From: Sisyra terminalis
Taxonomy: Eukaryota; Arthropoda; Insecta; Neuroptera; Sisyridae
Length of the DNA stretch: 64,000 nucleotides
Assembly (NCBI GenBank): GCA_958496175.1
Contig: OY292280.1
Span: 11,532,001-11,596,000, forward strand
Reading direction: 5' to 3'
The notes under the pieces were generated by a model that saw nothing but the letters and a program-made list of their open reading frames with translations, had not been told where the DNA came from and made no database searches. Position 1 is the first letter of the stretch, and each line of letters opens with the position of its first letter. Below are positions 11,990 through 22,920 of this stretch, piece by piece. The position numbers and the translations under genes were made by a program.

Positions 11990-13465
11990 AAGAAACAAAT
12001 GAAAGAAATTAGAATTATAGTAGTGCGACTCTTAAATGATGTATTTTGAGGGAAAAAACTTCCAAAAGTATATATTAAGTAGAACCTAAGAACGAAGATG
12101 GAACCATAAAATTCCATTCTACCTACGGTGAAATCACAAGGGTTTTATGGGCAATTGATCGAAGAAAAGAAGATTAATGTTTTTGCAAGACTCTGAGATA
12201 ATTAATGTCTTAAAGGACATTTTACAGAAGAAAAAGAAGAAAACCTACCGTACTGTTCAATTAGATTCCTGGAGTCTCGAGAATATGGGTTAGGGGATGC
12301 GATAACCCAGATAGGCTCCGCGCATTCCTTTCGGTAATCATTTTTTGAAACAAACAATAGAAACTAGGATTATAGTACCTATAAGATCCTAGTAAATTCC
12401 CCACTACATTCATAGATCAAAACAATTTATACTTTTAGAAGTCTATTTCCCCAAATACATGACTAAAGAGTAGCACTACTATAATCCTAGTTTCTATTTT
12501 TGGTTTCATGAAATAATTACCGAAAGGAATGCTCGGAGCTTATTTGGGTTATCGCACCCCCTAAGTCATATTCTGGAGACTCCAGGAATCTAATTGAACA
12601 ATACGGTAGGTTTTCTTCTTTTTCTTCTGTAAAATGTCCTTTAGGACACCAATTATCTCAGGGTCTAGCAAAAACATTAATCTTCTATTCTTCGATTAAT
12701 TACCTATAAAATTCTAGTAAATAACACCACTATATTCATAGATCAAAACAATTTATACTTTTAGAAGTCTATTTCCCCAAATATATGACTAAAGAGTAGC
12801 ACTACTATAATCCTAGTTTCTATTCTTGGTTTCAAGGAATGATTACCATAAGGAATGCTCGGAGCCTATTTGGGTTATTACATCCCCTAACTCATATTCT
12901 GGAGACTCCAGAAATCTAATTGAACAATACGGTAGGTTTTCTTCTTTTTCTTCTGTAAAATGTCCTTTAGGACACCAATTATCTCAGGGTCTAGCAAAAA
13001 CATTAATCTCCTATTTTTCGATTAATTACCTATAATATCCTATACATTAAGTTGAACCTAAGAACGAAGATAGAACCATAAAATTTCATTCCACCTACGG
13101 TAAAATCTCAAGGGTTTTATGGGCAATTGATCGAAGAATAGAAGATTAATGTTTTTGCAAGACCCTGAGATAATTAGTGTTTTAAAGGACATTTTGTAGA
13201 AGAAAAAGAAGAAACCTACCGTACTGTTCAATTAGATTCCTGGAGTCTCCAGAATATGAGTTAGGGGATGCGATATTCCCCGATAGGCTTCGAGTATTCC
13301 TTATGGTAGTCATTTTTTGAAACAAAGAATAGAAACTAGGATTATAGTAGTGCTACTCTTTAGTCATATATTTGGGGAAATAGACTTCTAAAAGTATAAA
13401 TTGTTTTGATCTATGAATGTAGTGGTGAATTTACTAGGATCTTATAGGTAATTGATCGAAGAATA
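11990..13465. repeat. Nested inverted-repeat cluster, four arms
   Basis: One sequence of about 250-330 bp occurs four times in the order +, -, -, +, at about 12060-12380, 12478-12710, 12790-13025 and 13040-13465. Shared landmarks are CTACGGTGAAATCACAAGGG/CTACGGTAAAATCTCAAGGG, AGAAGAAAAAGAAGAAA(A)CCTACCG and GAAACTAGGATTATAG or their complements. The arms could pair into a large cruciform or long double-stranded RNA. Two rounds of foldback duplication explain it. No terminal motif or transposase was recognised. Confidence 0.8.
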
Positions 13466-13469
13466 GAAG

Positions 13470-15118
13470 ATTATTGAGTGAGGATTTGTGGTGGGGATGG
13501 ATTTAAAGAGCGTGACTTGATCATAGGATCGGACAGGGTTTAAGCGTATTCTGATTTTTTTTCGTTCAATTCATCGCAGAACAATTAAGCGATTTGAAAA
13601 CTGTCATAATGAAAATTTAATTTCATGGCTGATAATTAAGTGTGCTATGAATGCGGAAATCGGTTATTTAAATTTCATTGAATTCCATTCATTCGAATTA
13701 ATCGACGATCCAAAAAGAGCTAACGATGGATCGATCGATCAATCGATGCTCGCTTGTTTGAAAAATCATTTCTATTTTATGATGATCGAGGGCATTGAGA
13801 TCGAGCTCGAATCTTTCGTTTCATTCAAACAAAACTTGAAAAATCTGACAATCGCCGAGTTCGGTCGCTTCCCGCCAACAATCCCCCCCCCATCGCCACT
13901 ATACCTGCACTTGTTACTCTACTGGTGACCGCGACAGTTGTAAACTGTTCAACACATTAGCCGCCGTACCCCCTCCTCTTTTCCGTGCTTCTCGACTAAC
14001 CACAACTAAAAGGCAATTTTTCACTGATCATTCAAGTGTTACCGACAAAATCTTTATAATTGGATTCTTCTTACAACAATAGCGAACAAAATTTAATAAA
14101 CTTGGACTTGGAATTGAACGGCGATTACGTAAAAATCATTGATCGATCTCATTATTAACGATTATTCCGAGTTACTTCACGCAAGTGGAAAATGCGAAAA
14201 ATGCCAAGGAGTTGAACCCAGTGCCCTTTTGCACTGGAATCAAGGTTTTCCCAAAGGCCGATACTATTACGCGGCGAGAATTAATTAATTTTATAATCAA
14301 GTGAATTATTAATTTTTTCTCGAGTAAATATTCGGATAGAATGATATTAGAAGAAAAATCTATTTTCCTCAGGCAAAACAAAAGAGAAAAAAAACAGTTG
14401 AAAGCGTAGGAACAAATAAAACATCTTACGACCGATATGAATAGGGTTGAAAATCGTGCGGCATGACATGCGCGTGTTTTTCTCCAATCGTTATTCAACT
14501 GTTTTATCCGTGGTATACGATTGGCGCATGGAGCCTTTAGCCTTCAGTCGAGTACACTCCGTGTAAAAAAGGCAAGTTGGCGTCATTGCGCGCCCACACT
14601 CATTTCACGAACGAGTTTCGGCACAACCTGAAAACGAAAGATCGAAAGATGAAGCCCCCTTACCTCACCCCTAGCACTTTACAGCACTAGACGCTATGTA
14701 CACTCTATATACACGCTTACCCCCTTCGACCCGTTCGCAAGCGAAATGAGTTTCACCTTAATACATGCGAATAAAAGCGTTCCAACACGCACATACTTGC
14801 CTCGTTAGCAGGGGTAACTGGGGATATAGCAGCGATTTTATCAAAAAAAAAGGCAGCACCCCATTTAATATGCGAGGCTAAATCGAAGTGACCCCTGAAC
14901 CGCCATTAACTTCACCATTTATAATAACTACTAATAAACCCAACTACAAAATATAACTGCAAGAAACTGTTAACCAAATCTAATTCAACATAAAATAATT
15001 ACTTGTTTCTCCCAATAGCTATCCTCCTTCCATTTTTCAACCGATTTTCTACCTACTTTACCCTACTTTTCAACTACTAAAAAACTCATTTTTATTAAAT
15101 TAATACATTGAGAAGCCA
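13470..15118. other. Long unique GC-richer stretch
   Basis: I find no repeats in this stretch of about 1.6 kb. Open frames at 13647-13928 (+) and 14172-14498 (-) have no recognised domain. At 14541-14550 CCTTCAGTCG matches the arthropod initiator TCAGTC, and TATACG lies 27-32 bp upstream of its A (14546). No coding exon follows within sight. It may be a promoter of an unseen transcript, an enhancer, or neither. Confidence 0.35.
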
Positions 15119-15278
15119 AAATGGTATAAATTTGGATCACGAACGTCGAAATTTTAGAGCTAGTTCAAATGGTTTCGATATTATTCCTGTACGTATTATT
15201 CACCCAAATTTGAATGTAAACTTTGACATATGTCAGAAATGTAGAAGCAACGGTCATTTTCAAATATGTATTTAAGGA

Positions 15279-16087
15279 AGATTAAAAAAAAAATAAAAAA
15301 ATGTTTTTTCTTGCAAACAGGCTGAAAAGTTTTGATTTGACGTAAAAAGACACCAGTTAAAATGTCAGCTCTTAATATTAATATTAAGGTTGTCTTCTTT
15401 AAGGTTATCCTTTTTATTTCCCTTAAGAATAACATAAGAAAAGTTATTTTTACTTCTTCTGATCTTTATACCGTTCAATCGACTATTTAAATAATAAATC
15501 TTTTCTATGATCTTTATAGAGAATTAAACGCTCTACAAAAAAGGACTGATAACATTTTTTAATTAGTTCATGTGTTCAAAAGTTATTCAAGATCAAAATC
15601 CAATTCTTTAAAAATTTGATCAAAACAAACTAGTCATAAAAATTTAATAAAAAAAATCATTTGTTGACATCTCTAACAAATCAAATTCATGTTTGATAAA
15701 AAAATTGACCCCTATTTTAACACTAAAACTAACAGTTTTGGTATAATATACAAAATTCGATCAAATTTTTAAAGAATTGAACTTTGATCTGGAATAACTT
15801 TTGAACACATGGACTAACCAAAAAATATTTTCTGTCCTTTTTTGTAGAGCGTTTAATTCTCTATAAAGATCATAGAAGAGATTTATTATTTAAATGGTCG
15901 TTTGAACGGTATAAAAATCAGAAGAAGTAAAAATAACTTTTCCCATGTTATTCTTATGGGAAATAAAAAAATGCGATGAGGACAACCTTAATATTAATAT
16001 TAAGAGCTGAAATTTTAACTGGTGTCTTTTAACGTCAAAACAAAACTTTTCAGTCTGCTTGCAGGAATTTTTTTTTTTTTTTTGAAT
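15279..16087. mobile_element. A-type foldback nested in family C
   Basis: Arms carry TTGCAAACAGGCTGAAAAGT near 15313 and its diverged complement near 16050, plus AATTAAACGCTCTACAAAAA (15522) and its mirror (15841). The right end reads TTTTTGAATCACTCGAA, a diverged form of the GAATCACCCTAA end seen intact at 29629. It has the same inner structure as the copy at 28874-29629 and no coding capacity. Confidence 0.75.
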
Positions 16088-16132
16088 CACTCGAATGTAT
16101 TTATATTGTAGTATGTAAAATTAAATTTTCGG

Positions 16133-16352
16133 CTCAAGTCCATTTTAGCACACCCACAATCTGGCAACGTTGCATTTTCGATTTTTTTTTTAATTTAATT
16201 CGCGATATTTTTGATGATTTAATTCTAACATGGTATAATTCTCTCTGTTGTGGATAAATTTTTATTATGGACCGATTTAATCGCGAATTAAATTAAAAAT
16301 AAAGTCGAAAATGCAACGTTGCCAGATTGTGGGTGTGCTAAAATGGACTTGA
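16133..16352. mobile_element. B MITE (C-resident variant)
   Basis: Palindromic element beginning GGCTCAAGTCCATTTTAGCA and ending GCTAAAATGGACTTGAACC. The inner arms contain ATCTGGCAACGTTGCATTTT and its complement. The ends carry TCCATTTTAG instead of the GTACTTTAG of free B copies, a variant also seen in C copies at 20935, 54550 and 61795. Confidence 0.85.
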
Positions 16353-16699
16353 ACCAAATTTTCTAAATAAAGTTTACTGTTTTATGGGAAAAACACTTGT
16401 GAAAAACTGTGATGTATTATTATTAATGAAAGGAAACTCCAAAACATTTGCGAAATGAAAAATATACTTAGGTAATATTTATTGTCGCATTATTGAACTG
16501 TTTAATTTTTATGTTCTGTTATATATATTTGATAATACTTATTTGAAAATAACCGTCGCTTCTTCATTTCTGACATATGTCAAAATTTACGTACAAATTG
16601 CATTCGAGTGAACAATACGTACAGGAATAATTACGAAACCATTCGAAACGGTTCTCAAATTTCGACGTTCCTGATCCAAGCTTATACCGTTTTATACCA

Positions 16700-17495
16700 A
16701 TCAAAGGCTACCACAATACCTATTCTGATATTTGTCGATGGAAAAAATTCCTGATAAATAAGAGGGAATCCAAAACCCTGAACTTAAATAAATCTTCCCT
16801 TAAAAATCATCAAAAATTTTACTAGAAAACCAACTTTATACTTCTTGAAAAAGGATTGGGAAATTGGGAATCATAGGAAAAGCTTTGCAAATGCTTCTTA
16901 AAACAATTCATTAACAATAATTACCGAGATACTGAAAAAGTTTGGTTAGAACTCCCACTTTACGCACCATACTTTATCTAGCCGTTGTACTGCAAAAGGG
17001 TCCAACGATATAATTACACATTTTTTTTTCCAATTTTTGATGCCAAGTATCCTTGTGAACCTTATAAAAGAAAGAGGTATAAAAAACACAAGTTGAACTC
17101 AACTAACCAAATATTACTAATTTTTTAAGCATTAGTATACAATTTGATTACTAAATCACAGAAATTGGCTTCCAATTCATTTTTTTGCCGCAGACTGTAC
17201 GGTAATACTATTTTTGTAATAGTAATTTGTACTATTGTAAAACTATCATTGAAGTTCAAACTTCTACTTACATTTAACCGACGGATATTTGGCAATTTAA
17301 AATCACCACCCATTTTACTAAAGGATATGCTTTCTTGAGTACCCTGAGTTAGGAATGTCTTCCACTTCTTCCAAATTTGACCCCTCACTTCCCCTAAAAG
17401 CTTGAAGCTTCTGGAAAAATTTCAAATATTCTTAGTTTCCTTTAAAAATTCAATAGCATTTACAGATTCGCAACGGATATTTGCTTCAGAAATGT
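16700..17495. other. AT-rich non-coding sequence
   Basis: No repeat partner and no supportable exon. Overlapping open frames on both strands near 17125-17388 have no recognisable similarity. Confidence 0.35.
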
Positions 17496-17733
17496 GGGCT
17501 CCCGCAGGAGAGAGCAGTATAGGGGGGGGGTACCTTGACCCCCCTTGAATTTGGTGAAAATAGTCAAATAATGTTGCCTATATTATAAATCACTTAGTGT
17601 TTGCATAAAGAGCATTACAGTGTCCTATGAGATCATCATACATAAACGCTACAGTATATTCAAACTATACTAGAACATTACTAAAAATATTTTTCCCCTC
17701 CCCCTCCCCCTCCGAAATTTTCTGCGGGAGCCC
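17496..17733. mobile_element. Short MITE with 12-bp GC-rich ends
   Basis: Starts GGGCTCCCGCAG and ends CTGCGGGAGCCC, perfect 12-bp terminal inverted repeats. Inside are a G run followed by TACC (17521) and a matching C-rich run (17697-17713). ATG flanks both sides, which could be a 3-bp target duplication. The superfamily is not determined; it is the only copy in the window. Confidence 0.7.
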
Positions 17734-17984
17734 ATGATCTCAAGCATCCATATCGCACTAATTTATCGCTTATTTTCTTGCTTATTTCCATTCATGTAGA
17801 AGTAATTTCTAGATATCTGAGTACCTAATAGAGTAACTAGAATGAAATTTCTTGCTAGATTTTACAAAAATTCTATTTTTTTTTACACAAATCCATCATT
17901 TTAAGAGCTTTTTTAAGTATTGTTAGATTCAGAATGCATCTATAATTCTTATACCAAGAAGATATATCCAATTAAGGGAAATCA

Positions 17985-18492
17985 AATTAATGCTCTACAA
18001 AAAAGGTCTCTTAACGTTTTTACATAAAGTCGCTCTTTCAAAATTGGTTCAACAACGAAAAAAACATTAATTTAATTAATGATTCTTATTTTATGGATAC
18101 TTTTTAATATTTGATGTTTTTACTAAATTTTTATACTGTTTCGCCACTTTCGCAGCTTCTTCAGGTACTACAAACAGACAGTAACAATATTACATAATTA
18201 ATACAATAAATACATTTAAACACAAAATACAATTAATAAAATACCTCAATTATATGTCTGTTTGTAGTACCTGAAGAAGCTGCGAAAGTGGCGAAACAGT
18301 ATAAAAATTAAATAAAAACATCAAATATTAAAAAGTATCCATAAAATAAGAATCATTAATGCATAATAAAATGGATTAGAATACCAACAACAATAATTTA
18401 ATTTTTCCTTCAACTTTAATTGTGAATAACTTTTGAAAAAGTAATTTCATGTAAAAACGTTACAAGACCTTTTTTGTAGAGCATTAAATTAT
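17985..18492. mobile_element. Family J: foldback inside foldback, hammerhead-like arms
   Basis: Outer arms read TTAATGCTCTACAAAAAAGG (17988-18007) and its mirror ending at 18492. Inside, at 18076-18360, is a second inverted repeat with arms of about 100 bp beginning ATTAATGATTC. Each inner arm carries CTGAAGAAGCTGCGAAAGTG then GCGAAACAG (18271-18299 on +; mirrored 18137-18163 on -). The stem GCUGC/GUGGC is capped by a GAAA tetraloop. Confidence 0.75.
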
Positions 18493-18579
18493 CTTCAAGA
18501 ATCTATATTATTCATTTCTATATATTTATTTTTTCGTTGGTTGCAAAATTCCAAAATAAAGAAGATAAATCTAAAAATT

Positions 18580-19040
18580 ATATCAATGTCTGAAGCTTGA
18601 TTATTCGGAAACGGCGTGTCTGGCAAAAATTTTTATAGAGACCTTTTTTGTAGGGAATTTAATTTTCTATAAATATATGTGCAGATGATTTTTTTACTTT
18701 GATATTTTGACAGCATTGACGCAAAAATCAAAGCACAAATAAAAGATCGAAATTAAAGATGATAGACCTCTTAATCTTAATATTAAGGGTTTAATCTTTC
18801 CGATATTGTGTATACAATATATAGAATATATTGTGATCCAATATATTATTATATTAATTTATACTACATAAATTGGACTGCAATATATTCTATATATTGT
18901 ATACACAGTATAACTGTTCAAAGTCAGCGAAAAAATCTTATTTTGACTTCCCGATATTATTTCTTTGGTCACCTTGAATAATATTTTCGATATACTTTCC
19001 AAAAAAAAAATTGCCGATTTTTTTGGCCCAGCCTAGTATA
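18580..19040. mobile_element. Fragment of an A-like element carrying a G-family insertion
   Basis: TTTTTTGTAGGGAATTTAATTTT near 18645 is the family core motif, and the right end reads GGCCCAGCCTAGTA near 19035, like the end at 7362. Between them, about 18805-18915, TGTGTATACAATATATAGAA and its mirror form a short G element. The left part of the host element is not visible. Confidence 0.5.
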
Positions 19041-20110
19041 CTGGTATATTGGCTCACTTTAGGAAATTGATGTCTTATAAATTTGAAAAGTTATCCTAAT
19101 GTCTTATTTTGTTGAAAACCAATTGAATTGATAAATATTTTCATCAATTTCCAAGAAGCTTCACAAAAGCTCATTTGTCCTAGATTTCCTGTCGTATATA
19201 GGGCAATGTCTCCATGCAAAAAGTGCGGGGAAAAAAGTCCTGGATAAATTTATCCTTTTCCGTTTTTATGCGACAAGGGGGAAAAGTTTAGGGTCGAATT
19301 TGCCACAGACAGACGAAACACTGGAAGGTTTTTATTGAGTCGAGAGGATTTATTCGCAACCCCCCCCCCCAACGAAAAGCTCCGCCGAATTCGGTCTCCC
19401 CGATATATAAATAGCTTTTATTGCCGATTATGCCGATTACTTTTATGAAACACTTGTTGACGCATCCCCGCCGCCAATTGCTCATGTCCGACCAGAAAAA
19501 AAATGGCGATGCTCTAATAAAGCTCAAAAAAAGCCATTTGGAAAATGGATAAAAAGCTCACCATTTCCAGTGTGGAATCCCATTGAATGAACGGGAACAA
19601 AAACGGTGAGTGGGGGAAGAAAATTGTCTTTTTTTTTTCCACACCCCCTATCCGTTCCAGACAGTCTTATCGCTGCAGCTTTTTTCCCGTGTCGCACCCC
19701 AACGTTCCCATTTTCCATAACGAGACCAAGCACGACACTGGCAAAAAACCATGCATGTTGCATTTTCCTAAACTGGGTGAAAGTACAAGTACCTACATTT
19801 TCGGGGTAAAATACCTATATTTTACAATGGGGAAAAAACCCCTCATATTTATAGATCTAAAGCTTACGATGGAAACAAGAAACGCTGGCAGATCGGTTAG
19901 GGGATGTTAGGGGAAGTGCCGGGAAGCGAAATTCACAGACAGCGTGAATGCATTGCAAGAACTGGGAGAAAAAACTTTTTTCCCGGACATAAACGCGCTA
20001 ATGTAAAAAGTGAAATATGTTATGAGAAAATAAGCTCCCGTTTTTCTTGGATACCTGTCGCCCAATTCGTATAAATAGCAAAAAATATCACCAAATCGTT
20101 TTATTCCCCA
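19041..20110. other. Unique GC-richer non-coding island
   Basis: Single copy in the window and richer in G/C, with C runs near 19361. Overlapping open frames on both strands (19288-19910) reflect base composition; I recognise no domain and no splice pattern. Confidence 0.35.
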
Positions 20111-20420
20111 TTTTCCGAATCACTGAACTTAAACTTACCTCATCGCCGACCAATACAGCAAATTTGAAATTAAATCACGGGTAGCAACAACTAGTAAACT
20201 TAAACAATGCAAAATTTGGCTTCACGAATTCTTTTAAAAAATGCTCTGAAGACACTATTCGGTTGAAAAAATCATATAAAATGTTCTATTCACTTTCGGG
20301 GAAAAATTAAGCGAAAGTTGAACTAATCAAGTTTACTAGTAGTTACTACCCGTGATTTCATTTCAAATTTGCTGAATTGGTCGGCGATTGGGTAAATTTA
20401 ACTTCAGTGATTCGGAAAAT
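20111..20420. mobile_element. Family K foldback element
   Basis: Arms of about 91 bp, 20111-20201 and 20329-20420, start TTTTCCGAATCACTGAACTT and are nearly perfect complements. The shared interior reads ATCGCCGACCAAT. The centre of about 128 bp is unrelated. No second copy in the window and no coding capacity. Confidence 0.8.
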
Positions 20421-20601
20421 TTGAAAAAAACATTTGAACCACCAAAACAAGTAGCAAAAACAAAAGTTCCTTCTAATTTTTCTATTACCTGCTGATTTCC
20501 AACGCATCTGTGCAGTGACGGTGCAATAAATTTACCTCCCCCCCATAAACACACATACAATTTATCATTAAGCAAAACTAAAATTTAACGAAGGAAACTT
20601 G

Positions 20602-21342
20602 GTATAAGCTTGGGTCAGGAACGTTGAAATTTGAGAACTGTTTCGAATGGTTTCGTAATTATTCCTGTACGTATTGTTCACTCGAATGCAATTTGTACGT
20701 AAATTTTGACATATGTCAGAAATGAAGAAGCAACAGTTATTTTCAAATATGTATTATCAAATATATATAACAGAACATAAAAATTAAACAGTCCAATAAT
20801 GCGACAATAAATATTACCTAAGTATATTTTTCATTTCGCAAATTTTTTGGAGTTTCCCTTCATTAATAATAATACATCACAGTTTTTCATAAGTGTTTTT
20901 CCCATAAAACAGTAAACTTTATTTAGAAAATTTGCTTCAAGTCCATTTTAGCACACCCACAATCTGGCAACGTTGCATTTTCGACTTTGTTTTTAATTTA
21001 ATTCGCGATTAAATCGATCCATAATAAAAATTTAGCCACAAAAGAGAGAATTATACCATATTAGAATTAAATCATCAAAAAAATCGCGAATTAAATTAAA
21101 AATAAAGTCGAAAATGCAACGTTGCCAGATTGTGGGTATGCTAAAATGGACTTGAGCGGAAAACTTAATTTTACATATAACAATATAAATACATATTTGA
21201 AAATAACCGTCGCTTTTTCATTTCTGGCATATGTCAAAGTTTACGTACAAATTGCATTCGAGTGAACAATACGTACAGGAATAATGACGAAACCATTCGG
21301 AACAGTTCTCAAATTTAAACGTTCCTGATCCAAGCTTATACC
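20602..21342. mobile_element. Family C element with resident B MITE
   Basis: Ends GGTATAAGCTTGGGTCAGGA and CCTGATCCAAGCTTATACC are inverted. Flanks GGAAACTT and TGAAACTT suggest an 8-bp target duplication with one mismatch. The arms contain TTTGACATATGTCAGAAAT and its mirror. The B MITE sits at 20935-21159. No transposase frame is seen. Confidence 0.85.
20935..21159. mobile_element. B MITE (C-resident variant)
   Basis: Palindrome with ends TCAAGTCCATTTTAGCACAC and its mirror ending in GGACTTGAGC. It shares ATCTGGCAACGTTGCATTTT with other B copies. It lies at the same interior point of C as in the copy at 15123-16692. Confidence 0.85.
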
Positions 21343-21443
21343 TGAAACTTTATTTTGTAAAAGTTGCGGAAAAACTTTAGTAGATTCACGCATGCGCACA
21401 AGCATACCTTACAGAAAACATTGCCTAAAACTATTGACTGATT

Positions 21444-21597
21444 CAGTGGCGGACTATGGCTAAAGTGGGCCCTAGTGGGCCTATCACACTTGTCGATTTA
21501 TCAATCGATTCAACATAATTTGGATATGTTTTAGCAAAAATTATGAATATTAGGTTTTTGGGTCCTAAACACGTGCCTAGGTCTTAGTTCGCCCCTG
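21444..21597. mobile_element. Short hAT-like MITE
   Basis: The left end CAGTGGCGGACTA matches the inverted right end TAGTTCGCCCCTG (9 of 13 positions). The CAG...CTG ends and GC-rich tips are typical of hAT-type MITEs. A clean target duplication is not visible. The interior is AT-rich and non-coding. Confidence 0.55.
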
Positions 21598-22010
21598 GAA
21601 GGGGGCTAAATTTTTTGAACTGCTCATAAGCATAGAAATATTTGCGGTCATTGATAACTTCATATAGTAGGATCGGCATCTTACATGTTGCCAGATTGTA
21701 CTTAAACACGTTGATACTGTTAACTATATATTGTACAACCAGCAATTGGTCTTATTAAGTGACGTGTGTAATCGGGAAGCATTATAAGTTTTCACTATAT
21801 GACGTCATTCACATTGCTTAAATACAAATGACGATCATTGTACAGTGTACCGCAAAATATTTTTAAAAAATTCTTTCAATTTTCTATTTTTTCTTCAAAG
21901 TTTGAATGACAACTTATATAAAACTTAAATGGACAATAGCGATCATTGGTTTATAAAAAAAAAAATTAGTAGGTGTGCGCGCGCACACCGAACGAGAAAC
22001 ATTGCCCAAA
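21598..22010. other. AT-rich non-coding sequence
   Basis: No gene or repeat partner recognised, apart from a GCGCGCGCAC-like purine/pyrimidine tract near 21975 that recurs near 22463 next to the duplicated module. Confidence 0.35.
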
Positions 22011-22490
22011 ACTATTGATTGAAACTAAATTTTTTGAATCGATTAAGTATTTTATTTGATTTTGGTTGTTCCAATCCTTTTGGAAATGACAAAAAAAATG
22101 AATTTAGCAGTGGCTAGAGTGCATTTTTGCCGCCCGGGTCCAATCGATTTGCCGCCTCTCTTTTTAATCAATAGTCAAGAAAATTTCTAATAAGTCAAAT
22201 ATTTTCACATTAATTATTTTAAAATCAACTCTTCATGTTTTTCTTGAAGCAAAAAATTTTATGTAATCATCAATATCAATATGCCGCCCTATTTTCATGT
22301 GCTCCTCGTAGCGCCCAACACGTTACGCTACTTGATTTTCGGAAAATCCTTGAACTGGAGAATTAACGTAATTATGTTCAAGGATTATTGATTTGTTATT
22401 AAAAGAAATCAAAAAGGCATAGGTGTCAATAATTTAAATACCAAATGCATTTTAGTAGGTATGCGCGCGCACATCAAAAATTGCCTAAAA

Positions 22491-22920
22491 CAGCGGTTCC
22501 TAACCTTTTTCTGCCGCGGACCCAAAGGAAATCAAGCATAATGCTAAGGACCCCTGAGTGAAAAAAGGTGCAATTTGCGGACAATATTGTATTTTAGTAT
22601 TCCTTCATTAAATTAAAAAACAAAAAACAAACGGCTCAAGTGTACTTTAGCACACCCACAATCTGGAAATGTTGCATTTTCGACTTTGTTTTTAATTTAA
22701 TTCGCAATTAAATCGGTCCATAATGAAAATTTAGCCACAAAAGAGAGAATTATACCATATTAGAATTAAATCATCAAAAAAATCGCGAATTAAATTAAAA
22801 ACAAAGTCGAAAATGTAACGTTGCCAGATTGTGGGTATGCTTAAGTACACTTGAGCCAAACAAACTTTTTCAAAGGGAACCGCGGACCCCTGGGGGTCCG
22901 CGAACCACAGGTTAGGAAAC
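22491..22920. mobile_element. Family H element split by a B MITE
   Basis: Starts CAGCGGTTCCTAACC and ends GGTTAGGAAAC like the copy at 6021. The interior matches that copy up to AAAAAACAAAC, is interrupted by B (22633-22852), and resumes with AAACAAACTTTTTCAAA. Confidence 0.85.
22633..22852. mobile_element. Free-type B MITE with perfect 8-bp target duplication
   Basis: Begins GGCTCAAGTGTACTTTAGCA and ends TAAGTACACTTGAGCC. AAACAAAC flanks both sides, and the empty site AAAAACAAACTTTTTC is preserved in the H copy at about 6150. This fixes the element ends and an 8-bp target duplication. Confidence 0.92.

Larger units (their letters stand above)
15123..16692. mobile_element. Composite family C element carrying A-type and B insertions
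   Basis: The left end GGTATAAATTTGGATCACGA and right end TCCTGATCCAAGCTTATACC are inverted. Sub-terminal CTTTGACATATGTCAGAAAT and its mirror at about 16567 confirm the pair. Inside are an A-type foldback (15279-16087) and a B MITE (16133-16352). The solo-like copy at 20602-21342 shows B at the same internal place without the A-type insertion, so A entered last. Confidence 0.8.

Noticed and set aside
14172..14290. tRNA-like stretch (GGGTTCAACTCC on the - strand)
   Set aside because: Only a B-box-like match; no acceptor stem or A box at the right distance.
14514..14550. TATACG plus TCAGTC promoter-like pair
   Set aside because: Spacing fits a core promoter, but no exon or downstream element follows; kept only as a remark.
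19288..19910. Overlapping frames of 67-107 codons on both strands
   Set aside because: Mutual shadows in a GC-richer island; no recognisable protein.
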